Shown here in pieces: positions 51,975 through 64,000 of a stretch of DNA of 64,000 bases. The notes below the pieces were generated by a model. That model saw only the letters and a list, made by a program, of their open reading frames with translations. It made no database searches and was not told where the DNA came from. The stretch is from Candidatus Brocadia sp. (lineage in GTDB: Bacteria > Planctomycetota > Brocadiia > Brocadiales > Brocadiaceae). The DNA lies in NCBI GenBank assembly GCA_021646415.1, contig SOEU01000007.1, positions 1 to 64,000 on the forward strand, read 5' to 3'. A program made the position numbers and the translations under genes. Positions within the stretch are counted from its first letter, which is position 1, and every line of letters begins with the position of its first letter.

Positions 51975-52200
51975 ACTAAAATATAAATTGAGTCACTAAG
52001 CCTCAAAACTACGTTTCATACAATTCTTTATATTATTACAAACGGACTTGTTATTGTCAATAAAAATGAAGTTTTGAGATATGAGGGTGAAATCGTACCT
52101 CATACATCATAAATCATACTTCTTACATCCTCCGAAGGTTTTGAATTCTTTGTGATTTTGTGGTTAAATTTGCTTTGGTTGCAGCTACGCCGCACTAGGC

Positions 52201-55407
<3,207 letters not shown>

Positions 55408-55479
55408 TCACCTTCTTTTCTTAAAAGTTCAGATCATCACAAAGTACTCAGCGTAAATCCGAAACGAAACAAGATATTT

Positions 55480-55845
55480 TTATTTACTTTTTTGGATTAT
55501 TGCTCCAAAGATATTCATCAATTCCGTAGCTTCTTGAACTAACTGTTCACGTTCTTTTCCAAGTTCATCATTATTAGCGACAAAAACTAATCTTAGCCAA
55601 TATCTGCTTTCTTTTGCTTCTTTTCTACAAATTTTAATTCTAAAAATAAAATCTTTTTTACTAAACGATTCATTTGCTTCAATGTAGTTTGCTCCTACAG
55701 AACCTGACGCATTTATTAGTTGCTTCCCATCCTCGATATTAGCAATAGTTTTAGGAAGTTTCCTTACGAAACTCCTAACATTTTTAGCAAACAGAAAGGT
55801 ACGTTCCTCTAAATCATAATGTCGGTTATTTTCGTCATCGTTCAT
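55480..55845 (-). CDS. Four-helix-bundle protein (23S rRNA intervening-sequence family)
   Basis: 121 aa from MNDDENNRHYDLEERTFLFA; an upstream ATG adds residues from an AAATCCGAAAT tandem repeat. The pattern LEERTFLFAKNVRSFVRKLP, LINASGSVGANYIEANESFS KKDFIFRIKICRKEAKESRY WL is the four-helix family found free-standing and in rRNA intervening sequences. Function unknown. It sits between the CzcB-like and CzcA-like genes, an odd place. Confidence 0.88.
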   Translation of the reverse strand: MNDDENNRHYDLEERTFLFAKNVRSFVRKLPKTIANIEDGKQLINASGSVGANYIEANESFSKKDFIFRIKICRKEAKESRYWLRLVFVANNDELGKEREQLVQEATELMNIFGAIIQKSK

Positions 55846-55907
55846 TGCAGTTAATTTCGGATTTCGGATTTTATATTTCATGTTTCGAGTTTCGGATTTA
55901 CCATTAG

Positions 55908-57446
55908 TTAATGCTCATGGGTTGCCCCTGATTTACCTAATTCGGCCTTGAGGATAAAGCTGTTGCGTGAAGCGTATTTCTCACCCGGAGAAAGACCATG
56001 CAGAACCTCCACCCATCGTCCATCGTTTCGCCCTAACTCCAATAGACGGACTTCAAAAAGGTCGCCGTATTGTACAAAAACGACAGACCAATCACGAAAT
56101 GTTTGTATTGCATTGACTGATACTGCTACTGGAACTGATATCTCTTCCTGAACAACTTCGACAGTTACAAAGAGGCCGGGACGCCACTGCCCTTCAGGAT
56201 TTTGCACAACAACTCTTCCCCTTGCAGTACGTGTTTGCTCACCGACAAGTGGGCCGAGATACGTCAGCGTGCCATTCGCTTCCAGACCTAATATCTTTGA
56301 CCTTACCGTAACGTTTTGTCCCACCTTGACCACATTCAAGTCCTTGGCGTACACCGTGACTCCTACCCAAACCGTACATAAATCAGCGATGGCAAAGATA
56401 TCGGCATCCTCCTTAATAGCTTCACCCACGGCAACCTCCTTTTTAATAACGATACCGTCAAACTGGGCTTTTAACTCATAACGTGTAAGCCCCCTACCCG
56501 TCATTTCCGGAATCCTATCCAAATCAGTTTGGGAAAACCCCAATGCGAGTAATTTTTGAGTAGCCGTTTGCAGGTTTATCTCTTCTTCTGCCAATGCCTG
56601 CCGGCTGGCGAGATAGTCTTTTTCTGAAGAGATCTTCTGTTTCCAAAGACGTACTTTCCTTTCAAATGTTGCTCGCGCCAGTTCTACTCGTTTCACAGAG
56701 GCCATGTATTCACTCTTCAGTTCCGCCACTTCTCGACTGTCGAGAACGGTAATAACCTCACCATGCTTGACCGTATCGCCAAGATTTTTGTATACCTCAG
56801 TTACCACACCTGAGACTCTCGGTACGACATGCACTACCTTATCTGCATTGAGTTCGATCTCGCCTGGAAGCTCAAGGACGGTTTTTATCTGAGCAGGACC
56901 GGCAGTCTCAATACCGATCCCAGCGTTTTGTACTGCATCGGGGCTGAGCTCGATTCTGCCTTCCACCTGCGAATATTCCCATCGATAGGTCTTACCTTTC
57001 CAATCTGCTAACACCTTGACATCAAAAGAGTGCGGTTCTTCAACAACCTTATCACCACAAAGATACCCGCCTTCTGTTCGAAAGTTAATTACATCCACCC
57101 TGCCACCGAGTCTATGTAATTCTATAATTAGTTTCACCTCATCAGGGTTAACTGCTTCTCCTCTATCAAATACATAAACTCTAAATTGGGGAGGAACACC
57201 ACGTTCGTAAATGGTGATCTCAACCTGAAAATCACCCTCAGACAACAATCTGCCGCCATGAGACCCTTTTACCTGATTTTCTTCCTCATGCTCATGTTCC
57301 AAGGCAGCATGCTCATGAGGCTCTTCAACTGTTGTTTTCTTCATACGGAAAATAATTACTGCCAGCACAATTCCTACCACGACGGCAATACCAATTGGCA
57401 ACATCTTCTTAAAATAAGCTGTATGATATATCTTCTTGTCCCCCAT
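55908..57446 (-). CDS. czcB: Periplasmic adaptor (membrane fusion) of the metal RND pump, CzcB-like
   Basis: 512 aa. Membrane anchor near 15-32, then a His/Glu-rich metal-binding stretch (EEPHEHAALEHEHEEE) and an N-terminal extra beta domain (to about 160). The adaptor core has VVPRVSGVVTEVYKNLGDTV KHGEVI (lipoyl half), an alpha-hairpin (SEYMASVKRVELARATFERK) and FDGIVIKKEVAVGEAI, followed by a beta-barrel. It ends in HEH. It links the RND pump to the outer-membrane channel and may hand over metal. Confidence 0.92.
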   Translation of the reverse strand: MGDKKIYHTAYFKKMLPIGIAVVVGIVLAVIIFRMKKTTVEEPHEHAALEHEHEEENQVKGSHGGRLLSEGDFQVEITIYERGVPPQFRVYVFDRGEAVNPDEVKLIIELHRLGGRVDVINFRTEGGYLCGDKVVEEPHSFDVKVLADWKGKTYRWEYSQVEGRIELSPDAVQNAGIGIETAGPAQIKTVLELPGEIELNADKVVHVVPRVSGVVTEVYKNLGDTVKHGEVITVLDSREVAELKSEYMASVKRVELARATFERKVRLWKQKISSEKDYLASRQALAEEEINLQTATQKLLALGFSQTDLDRIPEMTGRGLTRYELKAQFDGIVIKKEVAVGEAIKEDADIFAIADLCTVWVGVTVYAKDLNVVKVGQNVTVRSKILGLEANGTLTYLGPLVGEQTRTARGRVVVQNPEGQWRPGLFVTVEVVQEEISVPVAVSVNAIQTFRDWSVVFVQYGDLFEVRLLELGRNDGRWVEVLHGLSPGEKYASRNSFILKAELGKSGATHEH

Positions 57447-57789
57447 GATTGATCCCCCTGTTCATTTTAGGTAAGCTGCCAAAGGCAGCGGCTTTTCATG
57501 TCCCCTCTAAAAAGAGGGGTCGGGGGTGTGTTCCAGCAAACTTTCACACCCTTGTATCGTTCGACTGAGCTCACGACGAAGACTCACAACGAAGCCTGCG
57601 CAAACCCATCCCCGAACCTATCGGGGAATGGCGCAACCTTTTTAGGTTGCAGCTACCCTATATCTTGAAAACTGCGTAAATAAAATAAATATTCCTATAC
57701 ATTTAAATTAGGCATTCGGCTGCTTTTCAATGGAGAGCGAAGAGTCTCTTCGCTCTACAACCGCACTTTTGAAATTCCTTAACGTTTTA
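57447..57789. other. Repeat-containing gap before the CzcB-like gene
   Basis: 343 bases without a gene. It contains a CCCCTCT-AAAA-AGAGGGG hairpin (57502-57519), a TTCGACTGAGCTCACGACGAAG repeat-type segment (57560-57600) and a TTTTTAGGTTGCAGCTACC segment also hinted near 52180. The czcB promoter, if separate, is not recognisable. Confidence 0.5.
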
Positions 57790-59994
57790 TTACCTCAAAA
57801 GTCTCAGTCCGTTCGCTATAACAATTAATCCGCCTATCTCGTTAATCAGGAGCCCGGGTACAAGACCAATCCAACCACAAAGGGCTACTGGTACCAGAAA
57901 GGCAATGATAAGGAGAGAAATAACGATATTTTGTCGGATAATCTTCACAGCCCTTCGACTCAGTTTGATTATATAAGGAACCTTTGCCAGATCATCTGAC
58001 ATAAGGACAAAATCACTGGTCTCGATGGCTATATCAGTGCCAGCGGCCCCCATAGCAATCCCTGCATCTGATTCTGCCATGGCGGGGGCATCGTTGACAC
58101 CGTCTCCCACCATAGCAATGCAATGATATTTTTCCTTTAGTTTCTTCACGGTTTCCACCTTATCTTCCGGAAGCAATTTAGCATAAAATTCATCGATTTC
58201 AGTTTCTCTGGCAATTTCAGCGGCTGTTCCCTCGTTATCGCCCGTCAGCATGATAACCCTTTCGATTCCCTCATGCTTTAAGGTCTGAACGACATTTTTG
58301 GCCTCCACCCTGACCCTATCAGCTACCGCAATAATTCCCAGGAGTTCCTTTTCAGAGCCCAATAATATAACTGTTTTCCCTTGATTCTCTAACTCAGAGA
58401 TTTGAGCAAGGATTTTGTCTGTTTTTTGCGGGTTTTTTACTACCCCTGTTTCCCCTCCCCCTTTGTCCCCCTCATAGAGGGGGATAGAGGAGGAGGTGAA
58501 TTCGTTGTAGCCTGCTGCGTTAGGAGTTAAAAATTGCAAGAAGAGGCGTTTGCTACCAATAAAATATTCACAGTTACCTATTTTTGCCTTTGCACCCATC
58601 CCTAGCAAGGACTCAAATGCATCTACCATCTGAAGATGTAATCCCCTTTCCTTTGCATGACTTACAATAGTCTCTCCAAGGGGATGCTCGGAACGGCTTT
58701 CGATACTGGCAGCCAGTTGTAGTATTTTTTCTTTTGTCTGATTATTCAAAGGTATGATATCAATAACAGAAGGTTTACCAATGGTAACAGTTCCGGTTTT
58801 ATCAAAGGCGATGGCCTTCAGTTTTGCTGCAATCTCGAGAAATACTCCACCCTTTACCAATATGCCATGCCGAGCCGCATTCCCAATAGCTGCAACTATT
58901 GTAACCGGAACCGAGAGGGCAATACCACAAGAACACGACACAACCAAAACCACGAGTCCCCTATAGAACCAGTAAGAAAATCCTACCCACAGCAAGGGAG
59001 GAACTACCGCCACAACGAAGGCCAGGGCAAACATTACAGGGGTATAATATTTTCCAAACTTTTCGCCAAAGCGCTGATAGCTGGATTTTCTTGCCTGGGC
59101 CTCTTCTACTGAATGAATAATCTTCGCAAGGGTGGTATCCTTCGATAATTTCGTTACCATCACTTCCAGGACACCCCTTTGATTTAGTGTACCTGCAAAG
59201 ACATCATCTCCCTCCTTCTTTTCTACAGGGATCGATTCACCGGTAATGGGAGATTGATCGATGCCGGAGTAGCCTTTTATTATCTTTCCATCCAGGGGTA
59301 TTTTTTCAGCTGGCCGTATGATGATACTGTCAGAGATTTCTACCTCTTCTACGGGCAAAATCATTTCCTTCCCATCTCTCCTGACCAGCGCTTCTTTTGG
59401 TGTCAGTTCCATGAGCATCCGTATAGCACCCCTTGATTTGCTTACGGTATAGATTTCTAAGACGTCGCCCAACAGGTATATAAAGACCAGCATGGAAGCC
59501 TCCTCCCATAATCCGAGCGCTACAGCCCCAATAGCCCCAGTAACCATTAAGGTTCGGATATTGAGGGTCAGTGTCTTTAAGGCGTTGAATGCCATCTTTG
59601 CAGGATAATAACCACCAATAACAATGGCCAAACTGTGAAGGATAATAGTTATCATCCCCTTCCATTCAAGTTTTTCCAATACAAAGGCTACTAAGGTAAA
59701 AAGGCCGCACGCTGAAAGGGCTATAATCCTCTTCTCCTTCCACCAGGTGATTTTTGCCATGGCTTCCCTAACAACCGATGCCTTCATCCCCGTTTCAGCA
59801 ACACTCTTGATGATTTGCTGTATCGAAATTAATGAAGGGTCATAAATGACTTTTACGCCCTGAGTGGCAAGATAAATCTGGAAGTCTTTTATGCCAGCAA
59901 GGGATCTTAACTTCTTTTCGATGATATTTACCTCATCCTGACAATCCATTCCCTCAACAATCAGTTTATAGGTTTCAACTATATCTTCTGTCAT
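57790..59994 (-). CDS. P1B-type heavy-metal ATPase with CSC in place of CPC
   Basis: 734 aa from the ATG at 59994, whose ATGA overlaps the stop of the upstream lipoprotein gene. N-terminal HMA domain with GMDCQDE (one Cys only). P1B core: SPITGESIPVEK, phosphorylation DKTGTVTIGK, SEHPLGE (His-Pro), MLTGDN, and VGDGVNDAPAMA. The membrane metal motif is CSC (residues 354-356, VVSCSCGIALSVP) where CPC is normal. Residues about 498-518 (FTSSSIPLYEGDKGGGETGV) come from an in-frame palindromic repeat. Most likely a Zn/Cd/Pb exporter, but the altered motif makes specificity and even activity uncertain. Confidence 0.88.
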   Translation of the reverse strand: MTEDIVETYKLIVEGMDCQDEVNIIEKKLRSLAGIKDFQIYLATQGVKVIYDPSLISIQQIIKSVAETGMKASVVREAMAKITWWKEKRIIALSACGLFTLVAFVLEKLEWKGMITIILHSLAIVIGGYYPAKMAFNALKTLTLNIRTLMVTGAIGAVALGLWEEASMLVFIYLLGDVLEIYTVSKSRGAIRMLMELTPKEALVRRDGKEMILPVEEVEISDSIIIRPAEKIPLDGKIIKGYSGIDQSPITGESIPVEKKEGDDVFAGTLNQRGVLEVMVTKLSKDTTLAKIIHSVEEAQARKSSYQRFGEKFGKYYTPVMFALAFVVAVVPPLLWVGFSYWFYRGLVVLVVSCSCGIALSVPVTIVAAIGNAARHGILVKGGVFLEIAAKLKAIAFDKTGTVTIGKPSVIDIIPLNNQTKEKILQLAASIESRSEHPLGETIVSHAKERGLHLQMVDAFESLLGMGAKAKIGNCEYFIGSKRLFLQFLTPNAAGYNEFTSSSIPLYEGDKGGGETGVVKNPQKTDKILAQISELENQGKTVILLGSEKELLGIIAVADRVRVEAKNVVQTLKHEGIERVIMLTGDNEGTAAEIARETEIDEFYAKLLPEDKVETVKKLKEKYHCIAMVGDGVNDAPAMAESDAGIAMGAAGTDIAIETSDFVLMSDDLAKVPYIIKLSRRAVKIIRQNIVISLLIIAFLVPVALCGWIGLVPGLLINEIGGLIVIANGLRLLR
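58466..58484. repeat. Palindromic repeat lying in frame inside the P1B-ATPase gene
   Basis: CCCCCTC-ATA-GAGGGGG hairpin within an approximately 48-base repeat (58443-58490) that recurs, inverted, at 33394-33431 between genes. It adds about 16-20 residues to the ATP-binding domain without breaking the frame. Confidence 0.7.
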
Positions 59995-60599
59995 TGTTCT
60001 ACACTCCAAATGGGGTAGTCACGCTTAAGTATCTTGGCCACGGCCAGACATTTTCTCAATTCCTTTGCAATTCTTTCAGAGGTGATAGGTGCATTTCTGA
60101 TCGATCTGATTTTAGTTGGGGTTGTGAATACATCTTCAGAACCTTTTATGACCTCGAAAGAAGATGTTACGTCCTTTCCAATAAATTGTTCAATGAAATC
60201 GTTATCGATAACAGGATTTCCATCGCGGTCTGCAGGATTTTTAACAATGTGAATTTCTTGGATTGCAATAGTGCGTTCAATATCGACAATAAGTTCAAAG
60301 GGCCCATGCTCTCCCTCACCTCTAACCGGGAACGCCTTTTCTACCTCACTCCGACCGCGTCTTGTAGTCATGGAATAATAGACAACGGTCCTTTCACCTT
60401 CACCAATTTCAATGCCCTGCCGGGTTAATTCATTCATTTGCTGCTCTGATAAATAAACGTGGTGCTTTTCAACCCACAAATAAGGATGTTGCTTTTTTAT
60501 CTCATAAAGCGTCATTTCCTGGCCATGTCCGGCATGTGGAGCTTCTGCACAACCACATGGCAAAGAAACAAACAGTATGCACGCAAACCACTTTTTCAT
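59991..60599 (-). CDS. FMN-binding-domain-like lipoprotein
   Basis: 202 aa. N-terminus MKKWFACILFVSLPCGCAEA PHAGHGQ is a signal with a possible lipobox Cys. Residues about 85-190 follow the FMN_bind (RnfG/NosR-like) order: GEGEHGPFELIVDIERTIAI QEIHIVKN, then DFIEQFIGKDVTSSFEVIKG. The usual flavinylation motif (GATxS/T) is replaced by NAPITSERIAKEL, so covalent FMN is unlikely. It is translationally coupled (ATGA) to the metal ATPase, which suggests a partner role in the periplasm. Confidence 0.6.
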   Translation of the reverse strand: MKKWFACILFVSLPCGCAEAPHAGHGQEMTLYEIKKQHPYLWVEKHHVYLSEQQMNELTRQGIEIGEGERTVVYYSMTTRRGRSEVEKAFPVRGEGEHGPFELIVDIERTIAIQEIHIVKNPADRDGNPVIDNDFIEQFIGKDVTSSFEVIKGSEDVFTTPTKIRSIRNAPITSERIAKELRKCLAVAKILKRDYPIWSVEQ

Positions 60600-60707
60600 A
60601 ACGTGCCCTTTCGTTTGATAGATTTTTCGTTTAGGGTAATTTGTAATACGCTAGTTGAACACCCTTGCTTATTCTTACCCGCCATGTTTCGCATAGGGAA
60701 AACAAGC

Positions 60708-60729
60708 ACAGACAAACGAGTTTGTCTGT
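60708..60729. repeat. ACAGACAAAC-GA-GTTTGTCTGT palindrome
   Basis: Perfect 10 bp stem between the YnfA-like and lipoprotein genes; shares its core with 48155-48170. Confidence 0.75.
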
Positions 60730-60750
60730 AACATTCCCTGCCTATCAAAA

Positions 60751-61095
60751 TTATCCCCTTGGCCAGTACATGATGATAATTACACCAATGAGGGCAATAA
60801 GACCGCCAATCAGATCAAATTTGTCCGGGGCAGTCTTGTCAACCTGCCAACCCCACAGAATAGAGAGAACAATGAAGATGCCACCATAGGCAGCATAGAC
60901 ACGGCCAAAATTTGCAGGCTGGAATGTTGGTATAATTCCATAGATAATCAACACGATCGCACCGGATAAACCGAACCAAATACTCTTACCCTCTCTTAGC
61001 CAGAGCCATACCAGGTATCCTCCGCCAATTTCGCAGAATCCGGCAAGAATAAAGAAGAAAATTGACCTGGCAATTTCAATCTTTTCCATTTTCAA
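60751..61095 (-). CDS. YnfA-like (UPF0060) four-helix membrane protein
   Basis: 114 aa with four transmembrane helices. Family sequence: [59 protein letters not shown] and [20 protein letters not shown]. Related to small multidrug resistance proteins; it may export toxic cations. It lies inside the metal-efflux cluster. Confidence 0.93.
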   Translation of the reverse strand: MKMEKIEIARSIFFFILAGFCEIGGGYLVWLWLREGKSIWFGLSGAIVLIIYGIIPTFQPANFGRVYAAYGGIFIVLSILWGWQVDKTAPDKFDLIGGLIALIGVIIIMYWPRG

Positions 61096-61335
61096 CTCCT
61101 ATTCCATTGGAGACCTTTTCTGTCACGAGGTACGATAATTATTCTTCAAGGGGGAAGGTACAGATGCACCTTACCCCCGCAATAGCGTTTCCCTACTATT
61201 GCGTTCCAAAATGACCCCCAGTTCCATGAGGACATGGTTTTAGAACAAGTTGGAAGTTTATTTTCTTCTTTCAGATATTCCTCTGCGTTTTTTGCGTCTT
61301 TACGGTAAACCATTACGACAAATCTTTTGCCACCA

Positions 61336-62670
61336 TCATTGTCCCCCTATTTTCGTCACCGCCAGCCTTTCAATATCTGCAATGAACTGGTTTAAACTTT
61401 TTAGGGATTCAATATAGGAAATCCTTGTTTCTGCCCATGTCCTCTGGGCATCAAGCAAGTCTATATAATTAAACTCACCTTCTTTGTATCCCCTTGTAAT
61501 TAACTTAAGGGATTCTTCTGCCTTTGGCAGAATCTTATCCCTAAATTCAATGACACGCTTCCGTTCCACATTGTATGAATTGAAATTTCTTCTTAACTGA
61601 AATAACAGATCATTGTAAACCGACAGGTTCTCACTCTTCGCCTTTCTTGCAAGGGCCTTACCCTTCTGTATGTTGCCCTGGTTTCGATTAAAAAAGGGAG
61701 CCGGTATTTCAACAGACATCTTCACAGTGTCTATGTTCTCCGCTGTGAGCCTTTGATAGCCCGCCGATACATTGATATCAGGTATAACCTGTCTTTTTTC
61801 TAACATTAACTGTGTGTCTGCCATTTCAATATTCTTCTTTGATGCCTTAAGGAATGGTTGATTATTCTCCATCTTTAGTTCAAGATCATGAAGTGACAAC
61901 TCCACAGGTCTTGTTAGAAGTTTTCCTGTTACACCATTAATTGTTTCTTCCGGAACTCCCATCACCGTTTGTAACTCCTTTATCGAATTTTGCAGATTGC
62001 CTTCTGCATTGGATACAGAATTTCTTGCCTTTGACGATTCTACTTCTGCCCTAATGACATTCGTAATAGCCACTTCACCCGCCTCAAATCTGAGTTTCTC
62101 ACTCTTATAAATACTGCTCGCAATTTTTTCTGTTTCCCTGGCTATAGCTAACCCTTCCTGATCTCCTATAACCTTACAAAACGCCTTCTTTGTGTCGGCG
62201 ATGACATTCAATAAAACGGCATCGCGTTCGAACTCGTTTTTTTCTTTTGATTTTTCACTGATCTTGATTCCCAGTCCCCTCTTACCACCCGTGATGATGG
62301 GCTGAGTTACGGCAACCAGGTTTTGGCTTTGATTCAGCCCAATCTCAGTAGTAGGCATTTGGTCTGCCAAAAGTTCTAAGACAGGATTCGGGTACAATTT
62401 TGACTGCCTTAATGCCCCAGCGGCTACATCTACCTGATCCCTTGTCGATTGCAATTGTGGATTTCTTTCAACAGCGCCATGAATAGCTTCTGCAAGCGAA
62501 ATCATTTTATTCACCGATTGAGTATTTTTATCCTCAGCTTTAATCGGGAATTCGCTTCCAATGGCTATTCTCCAAAAATATGGTAAATCAATCAGTAGGC
62601 AAGCTATAACAATTAAAGAAATAAATCCGTATCTTTGAAGACGGTGATTAAAAGTAACATGCGTATACAT
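61336..62670 (-). CDS. czcC: Outer-membrane efflux channel, TolC/CzcC family
   Basis: 444 aa. Hydrophobic N-terminal signal (residues about 13-35, YGFISLIVIACLLIDLPYFW). Two repeated helical-hairpin/beta units typical of TolC proteins: ISLAEAIHGAVERNPQLQST RDQVDVAAGAL and LFQLRRNFNSYNVERKRVIE. The turn YKEGEFNYIDLLDAQRTWAE is the CzcC/TolC signature. It forms the exit duct for the CzcA-CzcB pump, from which it is separated by the ATPase block. Confidence 0.92.
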   Translation of the reverse strand: MYTHVTFNHRLQRYGFISLIVIACLLIDLPYFWRIAIGSEFPIKAEDKNTQSVNKMISLAEAIHGAVERNPQLQSTRDQVDVAAGALRQSKLYPNPVLELLADQMPTTEIGLNQSQNLVAVTQPIITGGKRGLGIKISEKSKEKNEFERDAVLLNVIADTKKAFCKVIGDQEGLAIARETEKIASSIYKSEKLRFEAGEVAITNVIRAEVESSKARNSVSNAEGNLQNSIKELQTVMGVPEETINGVTGKLLTRPVELSLHDLELKMENNQPFLKASKKNIEMADTQLMLEKRQVIPDINVSAGYQRLTAENIDTVKMSVEIPAPFFNRNQGNIQKGKALARKAKSENLSVYNDLLFQLRRNFNSYNVERKRVIEFRDKILPKAEESLKLITRGYKEGEFNYIDLLDAQRTWAETRISYIESLKSLNQFIADIERLAVTKIGGQ

Positions 62671-62954
62671 ATCATAACCTTTCTCGATAAACCAAGTATT
62701 GTGTAATGTTCACCACGGATTTGCACGGGATTGCACCGAGAGCAGAGTTTGCTCTGAAGCGAGTAGAAGGCTGCCCCCATTACACAGGCTTTGTCGTGAG
62801 TCTTCGGCGTAGGCGTTCGGACAAGTTCACGCCGGAGTCTCAGACGAATGACGAAAGCCGTAGCTACCCAATTGCATCTATTTCAGGGGTATTCCCTATC
62901 TTTTCTGTAGTGAACTACTACGGTATTGTGAGATGTTGATACTTACAGAATGGA
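62671..62954. other. Repeat-bearing gap upstream of the channel gene
   Basis: 284 bases without a gene. GTTCACCACGGATTTGCACGG and a TCTTCGGCGTAGGCG / TTCACGCCGGAGTCTC segment resemble the dispersed intergenic repeats seen near 40.2 and 57.6 kb. Confidence 0.4.
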
Positions 62955-63314
62955 TTACGCGACTAAACGCGGTGGATGATAAATGATAGTATGGAAAATG
63001 CTTTTGAAATGATTAAAATGAAGGGATTGAAACCAACTGGATGGACTATTGAGAAATAACGAGGTGTTTTGTAATAATCCCATGGCTAAATTGTGGGTAC
63101 ACAGGAGACAACAATGCGGACAATGGTGATCATCCATTGAAAAGGGAGATTGAGCATCATTATGGGATAAAATAACTGATTCCTTTTCTGCACAATGCAA
63201 CAAATCGTTTTCTCCACACCCCAGTAAGAAACAATCGCCTGGTAATATACATATGAGAAACCATATCACCAAAATACTTTGAAGGCTTTTTTTAAAGAAG
63301 ATAGTTTTACGCAT
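62955..63314 (-). CDS. Small exported Cys/His-rich protein (DUF2946-like)
   Basis: 119 aa. Hydrophobic N-terminal segment (residues 9-33), then CGENDLLHCAEKES, DDHHCPHCCLLCTHNLAMGL L and a C-terminal IIYHPPRLVA. A CPHC-rich centre plus a PPR..A end is typical of small proteins found just upstream of czc-type efflux operons. Its metal-sensing or metal-binding role is inferred from context. It is the first gene of the leftward metal cluster. Confidence 0.6.
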   Translation of the reverse strand: MRKTIFFKKSLQSILVIWFLICILPGDCFLLGCGENDLLHCAEKESVILSHNDAQSPFSMDDHHCPHCCLLCTHNLAMGLLQNTSLFLNSPSSWFQSLHFNHFKSIFHTIIYHPPRLVA

Positions 63315-63476
63315 GCTTAGTGAATGAAGCGACTGTTATTTATAATGAAGTTTCTTTTCATCATAATAATTATCAATTTACTATAAAAGCAAGCAGAAAA
63401 TTATTTTTGATTTACTCTCCATAAGTCAGCAGGTATACTGGGTGCGTAAATTCTGTTTCATTAAGGAGAAAAAAAA

Positions 63477-64000
63477 ATGTACACCTCGATTAAAAGTCGG
63501 CTCATTTTTTTACTCATTGCATTTACATTGCTGCCGTTCGTTTTGTTGCGAATTATTGCATATCCAAGGGTACAGACCGATCTTCAGGAAGTGCTTATAC
63601 GAAACCTTGATGGTATTGGACATAAACAGGCTGAATTAGTGACGAATTGGATGGATGAGAGAATAAAGAATGTTGGCGTAATTGCAGAGAATCCGTTTAT
63701 GATCAAATGCGCAGAGATTACCAAAGAAGACACAGATTATCCCGATATCGTTCATTACTTGGAGGTCGTGAGGAAAAAGCATGGTTACAAGGGTATTTTG
63801 ATAAGTAATAAGAAAGGATTGGTAACAGTTGCAACAGCAGAAGAAGGTGTGGGAAACGATATTTCACAAATGGACTTCTTCAAACGGGCGGTTCAAGGAT
63901 ATACATTTGTATCGGGTATTATTCCATCTGAAGTCCCGTTAACAAATGAATTTGGGGAAAAAGAAGCGGGCATGCCGACCATGTTTGTTTCAACGCCATT
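63477..64000 (+). CDS. Membrane sensor with extracytoplasmic Cache-like domain, truncated by window edge
   Basis: ATG at 63477 with AAGGAG 9 bases upstream; 174 codons to the window end and no stop. First transmembrane helix near residues 8-28 (RLIFLLIAFTLLPFVLLRII). Then a helical linker (VLIRNLDGIGHKQAELVTNW MDERIKNVGVIAENP) and a PAS-like Cache fold (YKGILISNKKGLVTVATAEE GVGNDISQMDFFKRAVQG). The output domain, kinase, diguanylate cyclase or chemoreceptor, lies outside. Divergent from the metal cluster. Confidence 0.8.
   Translation, partial: MYTSIKSRLIFLLIAFTLLPFVLLRIIAYPRVQTDLQEVLIRNLDGIGHKQAELVTNWMDERIKNVGVIAENPFMIKCAEITKEDTDYPDIVHYLEVVRKKHGYKGILISNKKGLVTVATAEEGVGNDISQMDFFKRAVQGYTFVSGIIPSEVPLTNEFGEKEAGMPTMFVSTP

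Overview
The window looks like a chromosomal piece of an anammox-type planctomycete (Candidatus Brocadia or a close relative). This is an inference from gene content and style: CxxCH-rich cytochromes with a membrane cytochrome b partner, a radical-SAM haem synthase-like enzyme, an AT-rich background, many palindromic intergenic repeats, and a dense CRISPR/toxin-antitoxin load. No hydrazine synthase or rRNA gene is present, so the assignment is not proven. Most genes lie on the minus strand.

Layout. 1-16 kb: a truncated beta-propeller gene, a Cys-rich secreted protein, a sigma-54 activator, a three-gene cytochrome cluster (c554-like, 7-haem, cytochrome b), accC-accB-peptidase-dnaA with an AT-rich gap upstream of dnaA, then a deoxyhypusine synthase-like gene, a family 9 glycosyltransferase, a zinc-ribbon protein and citramalate synthase. 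16-25 kb: haem-synthase-like radical SAM enzyme, subtilase, class II aldolase, fructose-1,6-bisphosphatase, a chimeric secreted protein, APS kinase and an alkaline-phosphatase superfamily enzyme. 25.4-31.0 kb: a decaying 5.6 kb island inserted in the 3' end of tRNA-Thr(CGT). It is bounded by a 46 bp direct repeat and carries two VapBC/PIN toxin-antitoxin modules, an RCC1-repeat secreted protein and a truncated tyrosine recombinase. 31-33.3 kb: kdsA, a small secreted protein and cobM.

33.3-49.4 kb is the most unusual part. A type I-B (Tneap-like) cas operon runs leftwards: cas6, small ORF, decayed cupin gene, cas8b/cst1, cas7/cst2, cas5, cas3, a MNT-HEPN toxin-antitoxin pair, cas4, cas1, cas2. 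It ends in a nine-repeat array (eight spacers). Beyond the array come an intact ISL3-family element with 8 bp target duplication and an apparent -1 frameshift site, and 3 kb of small paralogous genes. Four solitary copies of the CRISPR repeat are scattered among these genes, several forming or touching their 3' ends.

49.6-64 kb: HU and typA share a bidirectional terminator. A heavy-metal efflux cluster follows (CzcC/TolC-like, YnfA-like, a FMN-binding-like lipoprotein coupled to a P1B-ATPase, CzcB-like, CzcA-like RND pump), and a Cache-domain sensor gene runs off the right edge. Palindromic repeats of the CCCCTCT-loop-AGAGGGG and GACAAAC-GA-GTTTGTC types recur between genes and in one case lie in frame inside the P1B-ATPase.
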